Shown: positions 26,736-36,764 of the stretch, piece after piece | Position numbering within the stretch: the stretch's first letter is position 1 | Layout of the letters: each line of letters begins with the position of its first letter | Assembly (NCBI GenBank): GCA_017428545.1 | Contig: JAFRQR010000002.1 | Span: forward strand, 1-64,000 | Length of the DNA stretch: 64,000 nucleotides | Direction: 5' to 3' | Origin: Clostridiales bacterium | Lineage (GTDB): Bacteria > Bacillota > Clostridia > Saccharofermentanales > Saccharofermentanaceae | Program-made: the position numbers and the translations under genes | Notes under the pieces: generated by a model | What the model saw: the letters and a program-made list of their open reading frames with translations, nothing else | Databases searched by the model: none | What the model was told of the DNA's origin: nothing

Positions 26736-27827
26736 TTATACGTTGAATCGGAAGAGAACGACATCTCCATCCTTCATGACATATTCCTTGCCTTCGGATC
26801 TTACAAGTCCTTTTTCTTTGGCAGCAGTATAGGTGCCACAAGCCATCAGATCGTCGAAAGCAACAACTTCAGCACGGATAAATCCTCTTTCGAAATCAGA
26901 GTGGATCTTACCTGCGGCCTGAGGAGCTTTGGTTCCGTTCTTGATCGTCCAGGCGCGGACTTCCTGAGGACCGGCGGTCAGGTAGGAGATAAGACCGAGA
27001 AGCTTATAGCTTGCCTGGATCATCTTATCGAGGCCGGACTGGGAAAGACCGAGTTCTTCAAGGAACATAGCCTTTTCTTCCGGATCGAGCATGGCGATCT
27101 CTTCTTCGATCTTAGCAGAGATAACGACACATTCTTCGCCGGATCGTGCTGCGATCTCCTGAACCGTCTTAACATATTCGATGTCCGGGTTGGAAATATC
27201 GCTCTCTGCGATGTTTGCCACGTAAAGTACCGGCTTTAAGGAAAGAAGAGCGAGGTCTTTTACAAATTCCATTTCTTCCTCGTCAAAGGTGAGGGAACGG
27301 GCCGGCTTTTCTTCTTCGAGAGTCTTCGCGATCCTCTCATAGCAGTCCAGTTCAGCCTGGAATTTCTTGTCGCCGCCTTTCATCATCTTCCTGACTTTGT
27401 CCAGACGACGGTCCATATATTCCATATCGGAAAGGATGAGCTCGAGTTCGATGGTTTCAATATCGCGCTTCGGGTTTGCGCCGCCGTCTACGTGTACGAC
27501 ATTTGAGTCATCGAAGCAGCGTACTACATGAACGATCGCATCTACTTCACGGATGTTTGCCAGGAACTTGTTTCCGAGACCCTCGCCCTTACTTGCGCCA
27601 CGGACAAGTCCGGCGATATCTACAAATTCGATAACAGCCGGTGTGTACTTTTCAGGGTTATACATCTTGGCAAGTTCATCCAGACGGCTGTCAGGAACGG
27701 AAACAACGCCTACGTTCGGTTCGATCGTACAGAAAGGATAGTTTGCGGATTCCGCGCCGGCCTTTGTGATCGCGTTAAAAAGTGTGCTCTTGCCGACGTT
27801 CGGCAAACCTACGATACCCAGTTTCAT
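26736..27827 (-). CDS. ychF: Redox-regulated ATPase YchF (Obg-like)
   Basis: The 363-residue P-loop protein belongs to the YchF/OLA1 branch of the Obg family, which prefers ATP and binds ribosomes. G1 is GLPNVGKST (residues 6-14), then [14 protein letters not shown] for G3, NIAESD in the position of the usual NKxD, and a C-terminal TGS domain ending [10 protein letters not shown]. Length is normal. It is a single gene with its own promoter and reads divergently from comM. Confidence 0.96.
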   Translation of the reverse strand: MKLGIVGLPNVGKSTLFNAITKAGAESANYPFCTIEPNVGVVSVPDSRLDELAKMYNPEKYTPAVIEFVDIAGLVRGASKGEGLGNKFLANIREVDAIVHVVRCFDDSNVVHVDGGANPKRDIETIELELILSDMEYMDRRLDKVRKMMKGGDKKFQAELDCYERIAKTLEEEKPARSLTFDEEEMEFVKDLALLSLKPVLYVANIAESDISNPDIEYVKTVQEIAARSGEECVVISAKIEEEIAMLDPEEKAMFLEELGLSQSGLDKMIQASYKLLGLISYLTAGPQEVRAWTIKNGTKAPQAAGKIHSDFERGFIRAEVVAFDDLMACGTYTAAKEKGLVRSEGKEYVMKDGDVVLFRFNV

Positions 27828-27870
27828 GAAATGACCTCATCTTTATTAAGATTTATATTAACAACGCCAT

Positions 27871-27898
27871 ATTATAGCACATTTCATACTTTTGTCGT
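27871..27898 (-). promoter_or_regulatory. ychF promoter
   Basis: On the minus strand ACGACA (27898-27893) and TATAAT (27876-27871) are 16 bp apart, 44 bp before the ychF ATG. Confidence 0.55.
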
Positions 27899-27974
27899 GT
27901 TTTGTAGTAAAAAACAGCAGATATACAAAAAGAGAAAGAGTAAACTCGTGTAAATCCTATGCAGGAGGCACGAA

Positions 27975-29531
27975 ATGACAAATATCTCTCCTAAAAACGC
28001 AAGCGTAAAGACCTTATATCTTCAAGGCCTGGAAGGAATGGTCGCCGAAGTCGAGGCGTCGATCTTCCCGGGTCTTCCAAGCTTTGAAGTGGTGGGCCTT
28101 GGCGACTCCTCGATACGTGAAGCCAAAGAAAGAGTTCGTGCCAGCATCCGGTCCTGCGGATTTACCTTCCCGAATCAGAGGCTTCTTGTAAATATCTCCC
28201 CGGCGTATCTTCATAAATCCGGATCCTCTTTTGACCTTGCGATCGCCATGGCGATCCTTCTTGCCACGGGTCAGGTGCAAAAACAGGTAAAAGATATCGT
28301 CATATATGGTGAACTGTCACTGACCGGTGAAGTCCGTCCCGTACCCGGAAGTGTTTCCCGTCTTTTATGCCTGGAGACGGAGAATCAAAACACCTGTATC
28401 GTTCCGAGAAAAGATATGGACGAAGCTTTTCTTCTCGGAGCAAAGGTCAGGGGAGTGGAAACTCTGATGGAGGCAATATCAGTCGTTTCCGGGAAATCAA
28501 TAGACCATGGGGAAGAACCTTTTCCTGAGGTGGATGAAGAATTATCTGAACCATCCATAGATATTTCGACGCTTCGAGGACAGCCTGCTGCACTTCGCGC
28601 AATCACTCTTGCGGCTTCAGGGTTTCACAATATGCTGCTTGTCGGATCTCCGGGTACCGGCAAATCCTTATCGGCCAGGATCCTTCAAGGAATCCTTCCT
28701 CCACTGACAAAGGAAGAAAAGATCGATCTTCTACGCGTAGAAAGCTCCCTTTCGGTGCTTTCGAAGGAGAGTATCGCCTCAAGGGAACGACCATTCCGAT
28801 ATGTTCACCATACATGTACTCCGTCCGCGATGGTGGGAGGCGGCAGGAATGCTGTCCCGGGAGAGATCTCGCGGGCCTTGAACGGAATACTGTTTCTCGA
28901 CGAATTACCTGAGTTTTCGCCCCAAGTCCTGGACCTCCTTCGCGTGCCGATCGAAACCGGAGAGATGAAAGTCTCCAGAAATAACTGTACCAATGTATTT
29001 CCGGCAAGATTCATGCTGGTCGGCGCAATGAATCCCTGCAGATGCGGCAAGTGTCTGGAAGCGCCGGCAGAATGTACTTGTTCTCCCTCCATGATTGCAT
29101 CTTATCAGGGAAAAGTCAGTGGAGCTCTTTTAGACCGGATGGATATATTCTGCCCCTTAAATCACATTAGTGAAGACTCATTACTCGAAACAATGAAAGG
29201 CGACTATTCTCCTGAAAGCCCCGATTGGAGAAAGAAAGTAGATGAGGTCTGGGACAGGCAATATGAGCGATGTAAAAAAGCTGGCATCCCTCCGGTAAGA
29301 AACGGCGAGTGCCGGGAAAGTAACCTGGGAGAGCTTTTCCGGCTGGGCCAAAAAGAGATGGAGTATGCGGCAATGGTCGCCCATCAGATGCAGCTGTCGG
29401 TTCGGGGGCTGCAAAGAATGGTCAGGCTCTCCCGTACGATTGCAGATATGGATGGTGATCGCGACGTAAAAACGGAACATATCGTGGAAGCTGTCTCGTT
29501 CCGGCTTCCCAACTGGGGAGAAAAGAAATAG
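27975..29531 (+). CDS. comM: ComM/YifB family Mg-chelatase-like AAA+ protein
   Basis: The 518-residue AAA+ protein belongs to the ComM/YifB family; ComM is a hexameric helicase that drives branch migration during integration of transformed DNA. It has the Lon-like N-terminal domain (VEASIFPGLPSFEVVGLGD), Walker A GSPGTGKS, Walker B LFLDELPEF, the family-typical MNPCRCG, and the C-terminal lid. The ribosome site is GCAGGAGG. It is followed after 24 bp by dprA, so two natural-transformation functions are paired. Confidence 0.93.
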   Translation: MTNISPKNASVKTLYLQGLEGMVAEVEASIFPGLPSFEVVGLGDSSIREAKERVRASIRSCGFTFPNQRLLVNISPAYLHKSGSSFDLAIAMAILLATGQVQKQVKDIVIYGELSLTGEVRPVPGSVSRLLCLETENQNTCIVPRKDMDEAFLLGAKVRGVETLMEAISVVSGKSIDHGEEPFPEVDEELSEPSIDISTLRGQPAALRAITLAASGFHNMLLVGSPGTGKSLSARILQGILPPLTKEEKIDLLRVESSLSVLSKESIASRERPFRYVHHTCTPSAMVGGGRNAVPGEISRALNGILFLDELPEFSPQVLDLLRVPIETGEMKVSRNNCTNVFPARFMLVGAMNPCRCGKCLEAPAECTCSPSMIASYQGKVSGALLDRMDIFCPLNHISEDSLLETMKGDYSPESPDWRKKVDEVWDRQYERCKKAGIPPVRNGECRESNLGELFRLGQKEMEYAAMVAHQMQLSVRGLQRMVRLSRTIADMDGDRDVKTEHIVEAVSFRLPNWGEKK

Positions 29532-29555
29532 CGGTGATAAGAAAGGATGATTGGT

Positions 29556-30725
29556 ATGGATACGAAACTGGCATCGGATCTGTTTTGCTCACTTCTCATG
29601 GCAAATCACATTATGTCGGGAACCCAGATAATAAGCACGATCTCAAAAGCGGGGCTTGAAACAGTTGAGTCTTTCTGGAGAGCCCATGAAGACTATATGA
29701 ATGCCGATCATCTTTCTTCAGACCAGATCGACCGTTTCGACAAATTCAGGAAAAGTGAGGTCTATGCCAAGTTCGAAACGTATGTGGACTATTGTTCCAA
29801 TCATCAGATCCGCTCTGTTGACAGGTTGGATCCTGCATATCCCGGGTATATGCAGAATCTGACCAATATGCCGTTTGTTTTGTTCTACAAGGGTGATTTT
29901 TCTCTTCTAGGCGAAAAGAAGTCTCGAGTCTGTATTGTAGGGACCAGGCGTCCGTCTGCTTACGGAAGGCGCGTGACACGTGAGTTCTCGGAAAAATTAT
30001 CAAGGCATGATCTTGTGATCGTCAGCGGTCTTGCCAGAGGTGTCGATACTCTTGCCCACGAAGGATGCCTTTCAGCCGGTGGAAAAACGATCGCTGTTAT
30101 GCCTTGCGGCTTGGATCGAATATATCCAAAAGAAAACCGTGACCTTTTTGACAGGATCTCAAAAGAAGGGCTGCTGTTGTCTGAACTGTTTCCGGGTCAG
30201 GACCCATTAAGAACCTACTTTCCGGCAAGAAACAGGATCTTATCTGCGATATCTGACTGTGTACTGATCACAGAAGCGGGTAAGAACAGCGGAACACTTC
30301 ATACCGCAAGCTTTGCCGCGGCTCAGGGACGAGAGGTTTTTGCGATTCCCAGCATAATCTATTCGGAAACGGCTGAGGGGAATCTTTCTCTTCTTCGGGA
30401 TGGTGCTTCCGTTGCGATCGAACCTGAGGATCTCCTTGCCTATCTTGCAAAGGTGGTATTTTTCCGGGAATTAGAAGAGATCAAAGACGTATATGACCGC
30501 AAAGTCATGGAACGGAAAATAAAAGAAGCACCAGAATCGATCACTTCTGAAGAAATAAGACGGATCCTGATCGACTATTTAAGTTCTTGTGAGCTCTCTG
30601 TTGATGAGATCGTAAGAGAAAGCGGACTTCCGTACAGATCTGTGATCAAGGAGCTTGGAAAGATGGAACTTGAGGGCAGTGTTACTCGTGAACGGCAAAA
30701 ATATGTTTTGACAATTCGCTTTTAA
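29556..30725 (+). CDS. dprA: DNA-processing protein DprA
   Basis: The 389-residue protein loads RecA on single-stranded DNA taken up by transformation. The Rossmann-like DprA core is clear (VCIVGTRRPSAYGR, VSGLARGVDTLAHEG, GLDRIYPKEN, PARNRILSAISD, EAGKNSGTLHTA), and a winged-helix domain follows at the C-terminus (about 325-389). The ATG at 29556 is chosen because AAGG lies 9 nt upstream; an ATG three codons earlier abuts that site. The topA promoter lies inside its 3' end. Confidence 0.94.
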   Translation: MDTKLASDLFCSLLMANHIMSGTQIISTISKAGLETVESFWRAHEDYMNADHLSSDQIDRFDKFRKSEVYAKFETYVDYCSNHQIRSVDRLDPAYPGYMQNLTNMPFVLFYKGDFSLLGEKKSRVCIVGTRRPSAYGRRVTREFSEKLSRHDLVIVSGLARGVDTLAHEGCLSAGGKTIAVMPCGLDRIYPKENRDLFDRISKEGLLLSELFPGQDPLRTYFPARNRILSAISDCVLITEAGKNSGTLHTASFAAAQGREVFAIPSIIYSETAEGNLSLLRDGASVAIEPEDLLAYLAKVVFFRELEEIKDVYDRKVMERKIKEAPESITSEEIRRILIDYLSSCELSVDEIVRESGLPYRSVIKELGKMELEGSVTRERQKYVLTIRF

Positions 30726-30736
30726 TGAATTATATA
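30708..30736 (+). promoter_or_regulatory. topA promoter, overlapping the dprA stop
   Basis: TTGACA (30708-30713) is followed after 17 bp by TATATA (30731-30736). The -35 box lies in the last codons of dprA. Confidence 0.75.
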
Positions 30737-30776
30737 TAATTACTGTCAAGAAAATTCAACAGGAGTTTAGCCAGAC

Positions 30777-32981
30777 ATGAGCAAAAACCTAGTAATCGTA
30801 GAGTCCCCGGCGAAGGCGAAGACCATCGGCCGTTATTTGGGAAAAGAATATAAGATCGCAGCTTCGGTTGGTCACATAAGAGATCTTCCGTCATCGACGA
30901 TGGGTGTCGATGTCCGCCGTGACTTCAAACCGACATACATTAACATGCGCGGAAAAGAGAAAGTCATCCGCGAACTTAAAGATCTCGCAGAATCTGCAGA
31001 TCGCGTATATATCGCAACGGACCCTGACCGCGAGGGAGAAGCTATTGCATGGCATATAGCAAAGGTCCTGAACATTGACCTTAATGATGATTGCCGTATC
31101 TCTTTTAACGAGATCACGGAAAAGGCGATCAAAAACGCGATCATGTCTCCGAGAAAGATCGATATCGATCTTGTAAATGCCCAGCAGGCAAGAAGAATTC
31201 TTGACAGACTCGTTGGTTATGAATTAAGTCCGCTCCTTTGGAGCAAGGTCCGTAAAGGCCTTTCTGCAGGACGTGTACAATCCGTTGCGACAAAACTTGT
31301 CGTTGACAGGGAAAAAGAGATCGAAGCATTTGTTCCGGAAGAATACTGGAACATCAATGCCGAGCTGACTCCGAAAAATACCAGCTTCCCGTTCAAAGCC
31401 AGATACCATGGCGAAAAGAAGAACGGTAAGATCGAGAAGGTAAAGATCTCCAGTAAAGAAGAGACCGATGCACTTCTTGCAAGGATCAAGAACGGTGAGT
31501 ATTCCGTCGATTCCGTTAAGAAGGGCAGAAAGCACCGACAGCCTTTTGCTCCGTTTACGACAAGTACACTTCAGCAGGAAGCATCAAGAAGGATCAGTTT
31601 TACATCCCGAAAGACCATGAGCGTGGCTCAGCAGCTTTACGAAGGTGTTGAGATCAGCGGTCAGGGCCAGGTAGCTCTTGTTTCTTATATCCGTACAGAC
31701 TCCGTCCGTGTTTCTGATGAGGCGATGACGGCAGCAAGAAGACTGATCGCCGAAAAGTATGGTGAGAAGTATCTTCCGAAGTCTCCGAGAAAGTATTCCA
31801 ATAAGAACTCTGCCCAGGATGCTCACGAAGCGATCCGTCCGGCGCACTTTGAACTTGATCCTGAGTCGATCAAATCGTCTCTGAGCGTTGATCAGTACCG
31901 TCTTTATAAGCTGATCTGGGACCGTTTCCTTGCATCTCAGATGTCTTCTGCAGAAGTAGATACCGTTTCTCTTGATGTAATCTGCCAGCACTCGATCTTC
32001 CGTGCCCAGGGTGAAACGATCCAGTTCCAGGGCTTCCTTGCCGCTTACGCAGATGTTGCTGAAGAGACAAATGACGATGATAAGAATGTAAAAGCAAAGC
32101 TTCCGGACCTTACCGACGGACAGGCACTTGACCTGATCGATATTAAGTCCGAACAGAAGTTTACGCTCCCGCCGGCGAGATTTACCGAAGCTACTTTAAT
32201 CAAGACTCTTGAAGAAAAGGGTATCGGCCGTCCGTCTACCTATGCGCCGACGATCTCGACGATCCTTGAAAGAAACTACATCGATAAGAAGGGCAAGATC
32301 ATTTATCCGACGGAACTGGGAAAAGTCGTAACGCTTCTGCTTTCCGAAAACTTTACCGAGATCGTAGATGTTTCTTTTACGGCAGATATGGAATCCAAGC
32401 TCGATGAGATCGAAGTCGGAAAGAAAGACTGGGTCAAGGTTTTAGGCGAGTTCTATCCGCCTTTCCACGAACTTATCCTTAAGGCAAGTTCCGATGTTTC
32501 CAAAGTGAAGATGGAAGAAAAGCAGACCGGTGAAAAGTGCCCGGATTGCGGCGGTGACCTGATCATCAAGGAAGGCCGTTACGGACAGTTTGTCGCATGC
32601 TCTCACTTCCCGGAGTGTAAGTATACCCGTAATGTCGAAGTAACGGTAAAGGGATCCTGCCCGCTCTGCGGTTCCGGTCTTGTTTCTCACCGTTCGAATA
32701 AATACAAGGGAAGAGTTTTCTATACCTGTGACAAAAAGGGTTCCGATGCGGAATGCGGTTTTATCAGCTGGTATCTGCCTGTAGAAGGACAGAAGTGTGA
32801 TACATGCGGAAGCTATATGGTCTGGAAGAGATTCCGCGGCCGCGCTTATCCGAAGTGCGCTAATCCGGACTGCCCGAAGAATACAGCCAAAAAAGCATCT
32901 AAGTCTGAGGATGAAGAGAAGCCGGCAAAAGAGAAGAAGAGCACAAAGAAAAAATCTTCCAAGACTGAGCAAGAGGCTTGA
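30777..32981 (+). CDS. topA: DNA topoisomerase I
   Basis: The 734-residue type IA enzyme relaxes negative supercoils. The Toprim domain is at the N-terminus (LVIVESPAKAKTIGRYLG, and ATDPDREGEAIAWH with the metal acids). The active-site Tyr lies in VSYIRTDSVRVS (about residue 304). Three C-terminal four-cysteine zinc ribbons are seen from about 588 (CPDCGG, CPLCGS, CDTCGS), then a Lys/Glu/Ser tail. Length is normal for Firmicutes. trmFO starts 3 bp after the stop, a conserved pairing. Confidence 0.97.
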   Translation: MSKNLVIVESPAKAKTIGRYLGKEYKIAASVGHIRDLPSSTMGVDVRRDFKPTYINMRGKEKVIRELKDLAESADRVYIATDPDREGEAIAWHIAKVLNIDLNDDCRISFNEITEKAIKNAIMSPRKIDIDLVNAQQARRILDRLVGYELSPLLWSKVRKGLSAGRVQSVATKLVVDREKEIEAFVPEEYWNINAELTPKNTSFPFKARYHGEKKNGKIEKVKISSKEETDALLARIKNGEYSVDSVKKGRKHRQPFAPFTTSTLQQEASRRISFTSRKTMSVAQQLYEGVEISGQGQVALVSYIRTDSVRVSDEAMTAARRLIAEKYGEKYLPKSPRKYSNKNSAQDAHEAIRPAHFELDPESIKSSLSVDQYRLYKLIWDRFLASQMSSAEVDTVSLDVICQHSIFRAQGETIQFQGFLAAYADVAEETNDDDKNVKAKLPDLTDGQALDLIDIKSEQKFTLPPARFTEATLIKTLEEKGIGRPSTYAPTISTILERNYIDKKGKIIYPTELGKVVTLLLSENFTEIVDVSFTADMESKLDEIEVGKKDWVKVLGEFYPPFHELILKASSDVSKVKMEEKQTGEKCPDCGGDLIIKEGRYGQFVACSHFPECKYTRNVEVTVKGSCPLCGSGLVSHRSNKYKGRVFYTCDKKGSDAECGFISWYLPVEGQKCDTCGSYMVWKRFRGRAYPKCANPDCPKNTAKKASKSEDEEKPAKEKKSTKKKSSKTEQEA

Positions 32982-32984
32982 GAT

Positions 32985-34316
32985 ATGGATGTTCCACAGA
33001 TTACGATCATCGGAGCCGGTCTTGCGGGATCTGAAGCGGCGTATCAGGCTTCCCGTCTCGGCGTGAAGGTGCGTCTTTATGAGATGAAGCCTGTAAGAAA
33101 GAGTCCGGCACATCATAGCGATGGTTTCGCGGAACTTGTCTGCAGTAATTCCCTTCGGTCCAATCAGCTGGAAAACGGTGTCGGACTTTTAAAGGAAGAA
33201 TTACGTATACTCGGTTCTTTGATCATGCAGTCAGCAGATAAGAGCCAGGTCCCTGCAGGTGGAGCGCTTGCCGTTGACCGTGAAGAATTTTCAGGATTTA
33301 TCACGAAGACGATCCTTGAGGATCCAAATATTGAAGTGATCTACGATGAGATCCACAGTATTCCCGACGACGGTATCGTTGTGATTGCTACAGGTCCGCT
33401 TACAGACGGAGATCTTTATGACAGCATCATGGAAAAGACAGGGCATCAGGACATGCACTTTTTTGATGCGGCTGCTCCGATCGTTACAGAAGAAAGCATT
33501 GACAGAACTATCTGTTTTGCGATGTCCCGTTATGGAAAAGGCGGAGACGACTATCTTAACTGTCCGATGAATGAGGAAGAGTACCGGCGTTTCTATGAAG
33601 CACTTACAACAGCGGAACTTGCTGATGTGAAGGGTTTTGATAAAGAAACGGTATTCGAAGGCTGCATGCCGATCGAGACCATGGCTAAGCGCGGCTTTGA
33701 TACGATGCGGTTCGGACCTTTGAAACCTGTAGGATTGATCGATCCGAGAACAGGTGAAGAACCGTACGCCTGTGTGCAGCTTCGCCAGGATGACAGAAGT
33801 GCTTCGATCTATAATATCGTAGGATTTCAGACCAGACTGAAATTCCCCGAGCAGAAGCGTGTCTTTCAGATGATCCCGGGTCTTCAGAACGCCGAGTTCT
33901 CCAGATATGGTGTCATGCATCGAAATACATACATCGAATCTCCGAAACTTCTTTCTTCCGAGTACCGGATGAAAGATGATCCTGATGTGTTCTTTGCCGG
34001 ACAGATCACGGGTGTTGAAGGATATATTGAATCTACGGCTTCCGGTTATCTGGCAGGATATTATGCGGCGCTTTCTGCACTTGGAAAAGAAAGTCCGGTA
34101 AAGTTTTCTTCCGAAACCATGATCGGTGCGATGGCAGCCTATATTTCGGATCCCGGAGTAAAGCATTTTGCGCCGATGAATGCTAATTTCGGGCTGGTAG
34201 CGCCATTGGGATACCGGGTGAAAGGCAAAAAGAAAGAGAAGAATCTGGCATATGCTGAGCGTGCGCTTGCTGAAGTTCGCCAAAACAATGAAAAGATGGA
34301 GATGTTAAGAAGATGA
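32985..34316 (+). CDS. trmFO: Folate-dependent tRNA (uracil-54-C5)-methyltransferase
   Basis: The 443-residue FAD enzyme makes ribothymidine at position 54 of tRNA, taking the methylene from methylene-tetrahydrofolate. The FAD Rossmann motif is IIGAGLAGSEAAYQ at residues 7-20, followed by the GidA-family ELVCSNSLRSNQ, VPAGGALAVDRE and the C-terminal GQITGVEGYIESTASG. It is coupled to topA upstream, and its stop overlaps the next start by 4 bp. Confidence 0.96.
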   Translation: MDVPQITIIGAGLAGSEAAYQASRLGVKVRLYEMKPVRKSPAHHSDGFAELVCSNSLRSNQLENGVGLLKEELRILGSLIMQSADKSQVPAGGALAVDREEFSGFITKTILEDPNIEVIYDEIHSIPDDGIVVIATGPLTDGDLYDSIMEKTGHQDMHFFDAAAPIVTEESIDRTICFAMSRYGKGGDDYLNCPMNEEEYRRFYEALTTAELADVKGFDKETVFEGCMPIETMAKRGFDTMRFGPLKPVGLIDPRTGEEPYACVQLRQDDRSASIYNIVGFQTRLKFPEQKRVFQMIPGLQNAEFSRYGVMHRNTYIESPKLLSSEYRMKDDPDVFFAGQITGVEGYIESTASGYLAGYYAALSALGKESPVKFSSETMIGAMAAYISDPGVKHFAPMNANFGLVAPLGYRVKGKKKEKNLAYAERALAEVRQNNEKMEMLRR

Positions 34317-35191
34317 GTCAACAACCGCTGATTTCGGGAGACTGGGATAAGGTAGAATCGAAAAAGGGCTTTTTCCGCTCCTTTGCCAGAGACTGGGGCA
34401 AAGTATTCGGCGGAAACGCATTCTTGCTATTAGGCAATATGATCGTTTTTGTTATTGCTCTTTGCGTGGTCATGCTTTTTCTGCCGATGGTGTTTCCCGT
34501 ATTCCTTCCGGACAAACTGAAGGAGTACATTCTGGACACGGGCCTTGTGGACAAGGCACTTGTCACGGATGAGTCGGTAAATAATATCTACTATCTGATG
34601 TGTATGATCAGTTCTTTTGCGCTTTGCGGCCTGGGTCTGGTTACAAATGGCCCGTTTTGTTCAGCTGTCAGCTATTACTTTAAAAACGTACTGATCGGCG
34701 AGAATGATTTTAAAGCGGATATCAAAAAAGGTCTCAAGGACAACTGGAAAAGATCGCTCGGAGCTTCGGTCATTTCATTGATTATTACGATCATTCTTAT
34801 CTACAATATCGGTTTTTACCAGAGCGGTGCCATGTGGACGGGCGTTGCTGCAATGGCGGCAAAATCTTTCTTTTTCTGTCTGCTTTCGTTCTGGAGCTGT
34901 ATGCAGCTTTTTGTCTATCCTTTGATCGCTTGTGTCGAACTTACCTTTAAAGAAGTCTATAAGAATGCGGCATTGATAACGGTGCAGAATTTCCCGATCG
35001 CGATTTTGGTGTTCGTGATTCAGCTGGCCCTTTTCATAGTGTTGCCGTTCCTGTTCGTATTCCAGTTCGGATCTACGGGCTATGCGATCATGGTCATCTT
35101 GTATTTGCTTTTCTCTTTCGGATTTATCGGATACATCTCCATGTATCTGACTTGGCGCGCCATTCAGAAAGTCCTTAACAGTAAAGTATAA
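34313..35191 (+). CDS. Multi-pass membrane protein, YesL/DUF624-like
   Basis: The 292-residue protein has about five or six long hydrophobic helices (about 35-60, 85-110, 150-168, 180-205, 222-250 and 255-280). The layout, with a GP-containing loop after helix 2 and a mobile charged loop (YYFKNVLIGENDF), is reminiscent of the YesL/DUF624 family, but the match is by eye. The start overlaps the trmFO stop (ATGA). Its role is unknown; it ends the topA operon just before the phospho-signalling island. Confidence 0.6.
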   Translation: MSQQPLISGDWDKVESKKGFFRSFARDWGKVFGGNAFLLLGNMIVFVIALCVVMLFLPMVFPVFLPDKLKEYILDTGLVDKALVTDESVNNIYYLMCMISSFALCGLGLVTNGPFCSAVSYYFKNVLIGENDFKADIKKGLKDNWKRSLGASVISLIITIILIYNIGFYQSGAMWTGVAAMAAKSFFFCLLSFWSCMQLFVYPLIACVELTFKEVYKNAALITVQNFPIAILVFVIQLALFIVLPFLFVFQFGSTGYAIMVILYLLFSFGFIGYISMYLTWRAIQKVLNSKV

Positions 35192-35224
35192 GCGCTAAGT
35201 TGTTTACCGTTTTTGATCTGTTAA

Positions 35225-35254
35225 TTGTACTTTTACATATATTTGAGATAGAAT
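35225..35254 (+). promoter_or_regulatory. Possible promoter of the phospho-signalling island
   Basis: TTGTAC (35225-35230) and TAGAAT (35249-35254) are 18 bp apart and lie 32 bp before the first gene of the five-gene island. The intergenic stretch 35192-35285 has no terminator. Confidence 0.45.
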
Positions 35255-35285
35255 AGAAGATAATCTGTTTGTGAGGTATGTGTAA

Positions 35286-36764
35286 ATGATACAGTGTGAA
35301 CGTGGTCATTTTTATGACGAGAGTCGTTATAGCAGCTGCCCTTATTGCAGCCAGGTTTCAGTAGCCCCCAGATCCGTGACCCCTCCGGTTGCTCCGAATA
35401 TGGAGATCCCGACGCCGTCTTGTGGAAAGACTGTTGCGGTAGAGGGAGTTGAAACAGCACCTTCCGTCGGTAAAACTGTAGCCATTGACATGCCGGCCGA
35501 ACAATTTGCGCCGATCAATAAGACGGTTGCTATCTCTGAACCGCCGCTCGATTTCCCGCCGGTAACACCGATTGCTCCGCCGGCTCCGGCTTATACCCCG
35601 TCGCCTGCCCAAGCACCCGTAGCTCAGGCTCCTGTACAGGCACCTGTTGCTCCGGCTCCGATCCCGACTCCGGCAGTTCCGGCAGCAGCTCCGGCCATAG
35701 CTGATATTCCGGTTTCTGCACCTGTTTCTGCACCGATAGCTCCTGCTCCGCAAGTTCCGGCGCAGCCTGCTGCTGCATCTTATGCTGAAGATATGAATGC
35801 AGGTATTCCGTATAATGGTGTATCTGAAACTCCTGAGCGTATCCTTACCGAACAGATCTCGATCGATCTCCCTGTTACAGGCCTTGGCGTTTCCGATCAT
35901 CCGAAGCCGATCCTTCAAGAAGAAAAGTTCTATCAGTCCTCTCCGGACAGACCATATGCCGTTACCGGTCTGGGGGTAAAAGAAAACCCGACTCCGATCC
36001 CGAACGATGTCGGCGCAACTTTCCCGATCCCTTCGGATGGAAGCAGTGCTTCTTCATCAGCCCAGCCGGGTCAGGCTGAAGCAGTTGCTTTTGCCGCATT
36101 CGGCTTCCCGGGCGGACCGATGCCGGGAATGGTTCCCGGTGTTCCGATGCCAGGTGCTCCGGCGGCTCCGCAGGCTCCTGCAGCTCCTGCTGTAACTGAT
36201 CCTGTCGAAGAAAAGGTTCAGGAAACCTCCGTATCAGAGGCAGCTCCGCAGATCTCTGTTTCAGAAACCGTTTCCGAGACTCCGGCTTCAGAAGCAGTTC
36301 CGGATTTCCCATCCACGGAACCTGCTGAGATCCCTGTAGATGCTCCTTCTCCGGTCATTGAAGAACCTAAGCCTTCGGATCCGAATGCTACAGTCGCTTT
36401 GACGGAATCGGATATGGATTTCATTCCGCGCGTACATGCCAGAGCTTTCCTTGTAGGCATTGATGGCCCTATGACAGGTGCCAGCTATGTATTCCAGGAA
36501 TCCAGAGCTGTCATTGGACGACAGAAGAATTATGAGATCTCCCTTTATCGTGACAATTCCGTATCCAGAAGCCCGCACGCGATCCTTACATACAATAAGG
36601 ATGCACTTCGTTATGCAGTCGCTCCGGGCGATGCGGATAAGAAAGTATCCGTTAACGGTGCTTTTATCGAGGGAGAGACCGAACTGAAGCTTTATGACGT
36701 GATCGGTGTCGGCCAGTCCAGATTGCTGTTCATTCCTGTATGTAGCGAGAAGTTTGCATGGTAA
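35286..36764 (+). CDS. Zinc-ribbon FHA protein with long Pro/Ala linker
   Basis: The 492-residue protein has an N-terminal zinc ribbon (CERGHFYD and CPYC, residues 4-21), a long disordered linker rich in Pro, Ala and Thr (about 28-380), and a C-terminal FHA domain (about 386-486) with GRQ at 411-413, SRSPH at 427-431 and VNGAF, the phospho-threonine-binding loop residues. There is no signal or membrane helix, so it should be cytoplasmic. The linker holds four copies of a TVA motif (GKTVAVE with Thr49, GKTVAID with Thr64, NKTVAIS with Thr80, NATVALT with Thr369) and two of VTGLGV (197-202, 226-231). It probably acts as a phosphorylated scaffold for the kinase at 39774. The next gene overlaps by 7 bp. 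Confidence 0.85.
   Translation: MIQCERGHFYDESRYSSCPYCSQVSVAPRSVTPPVAPNMEIPTPSCGKTVAVEGVETAPSVGKTVAIDMPAEQFAPINKTVAISEPPLDFPPVTPIAPPAPAYTPSPAQAPVAQAPVQAPVAPAPIPTPAVPAAAPAIADIPVSAPVSAPIAPAPQVPAQPAAASYAEDMNAGIPYNGVSETPERILTEQISIDLPVTGLGVSDHPKPILQEEKFYQSSPDRPYAVTGLGVKENPTPIPNDVGATFPIPSDGSSASSSAQPGQAEAVAFAAFGFPGGPMPGMVPGVPMPGAPAAPQAPAAPAVTDPVEEKVQETSVSEAAPQISVSETVSETPASEAVPDFPSTEPAEIPVDAPSPVIEEPKPSDPNATVALTESDMDFIPRVHARAFLVGIDGPMTGASYVFQESRAVIGRQKNYEISLYRDNSVSRSPHAILTYNKDALRYAVAPGDADKKVSVNGAFIEGETELKLYDVIGVGQSRLLFIPVCSEKFAW

Noticed and set aside
35530-35790. Repeat-rich DNA in the FHA linker as a possible CRISPR-like or mobile repeat
   Set aside because: The repetition comes from Pro/Ala codons in one frame; units are irregular and there are no spacers.
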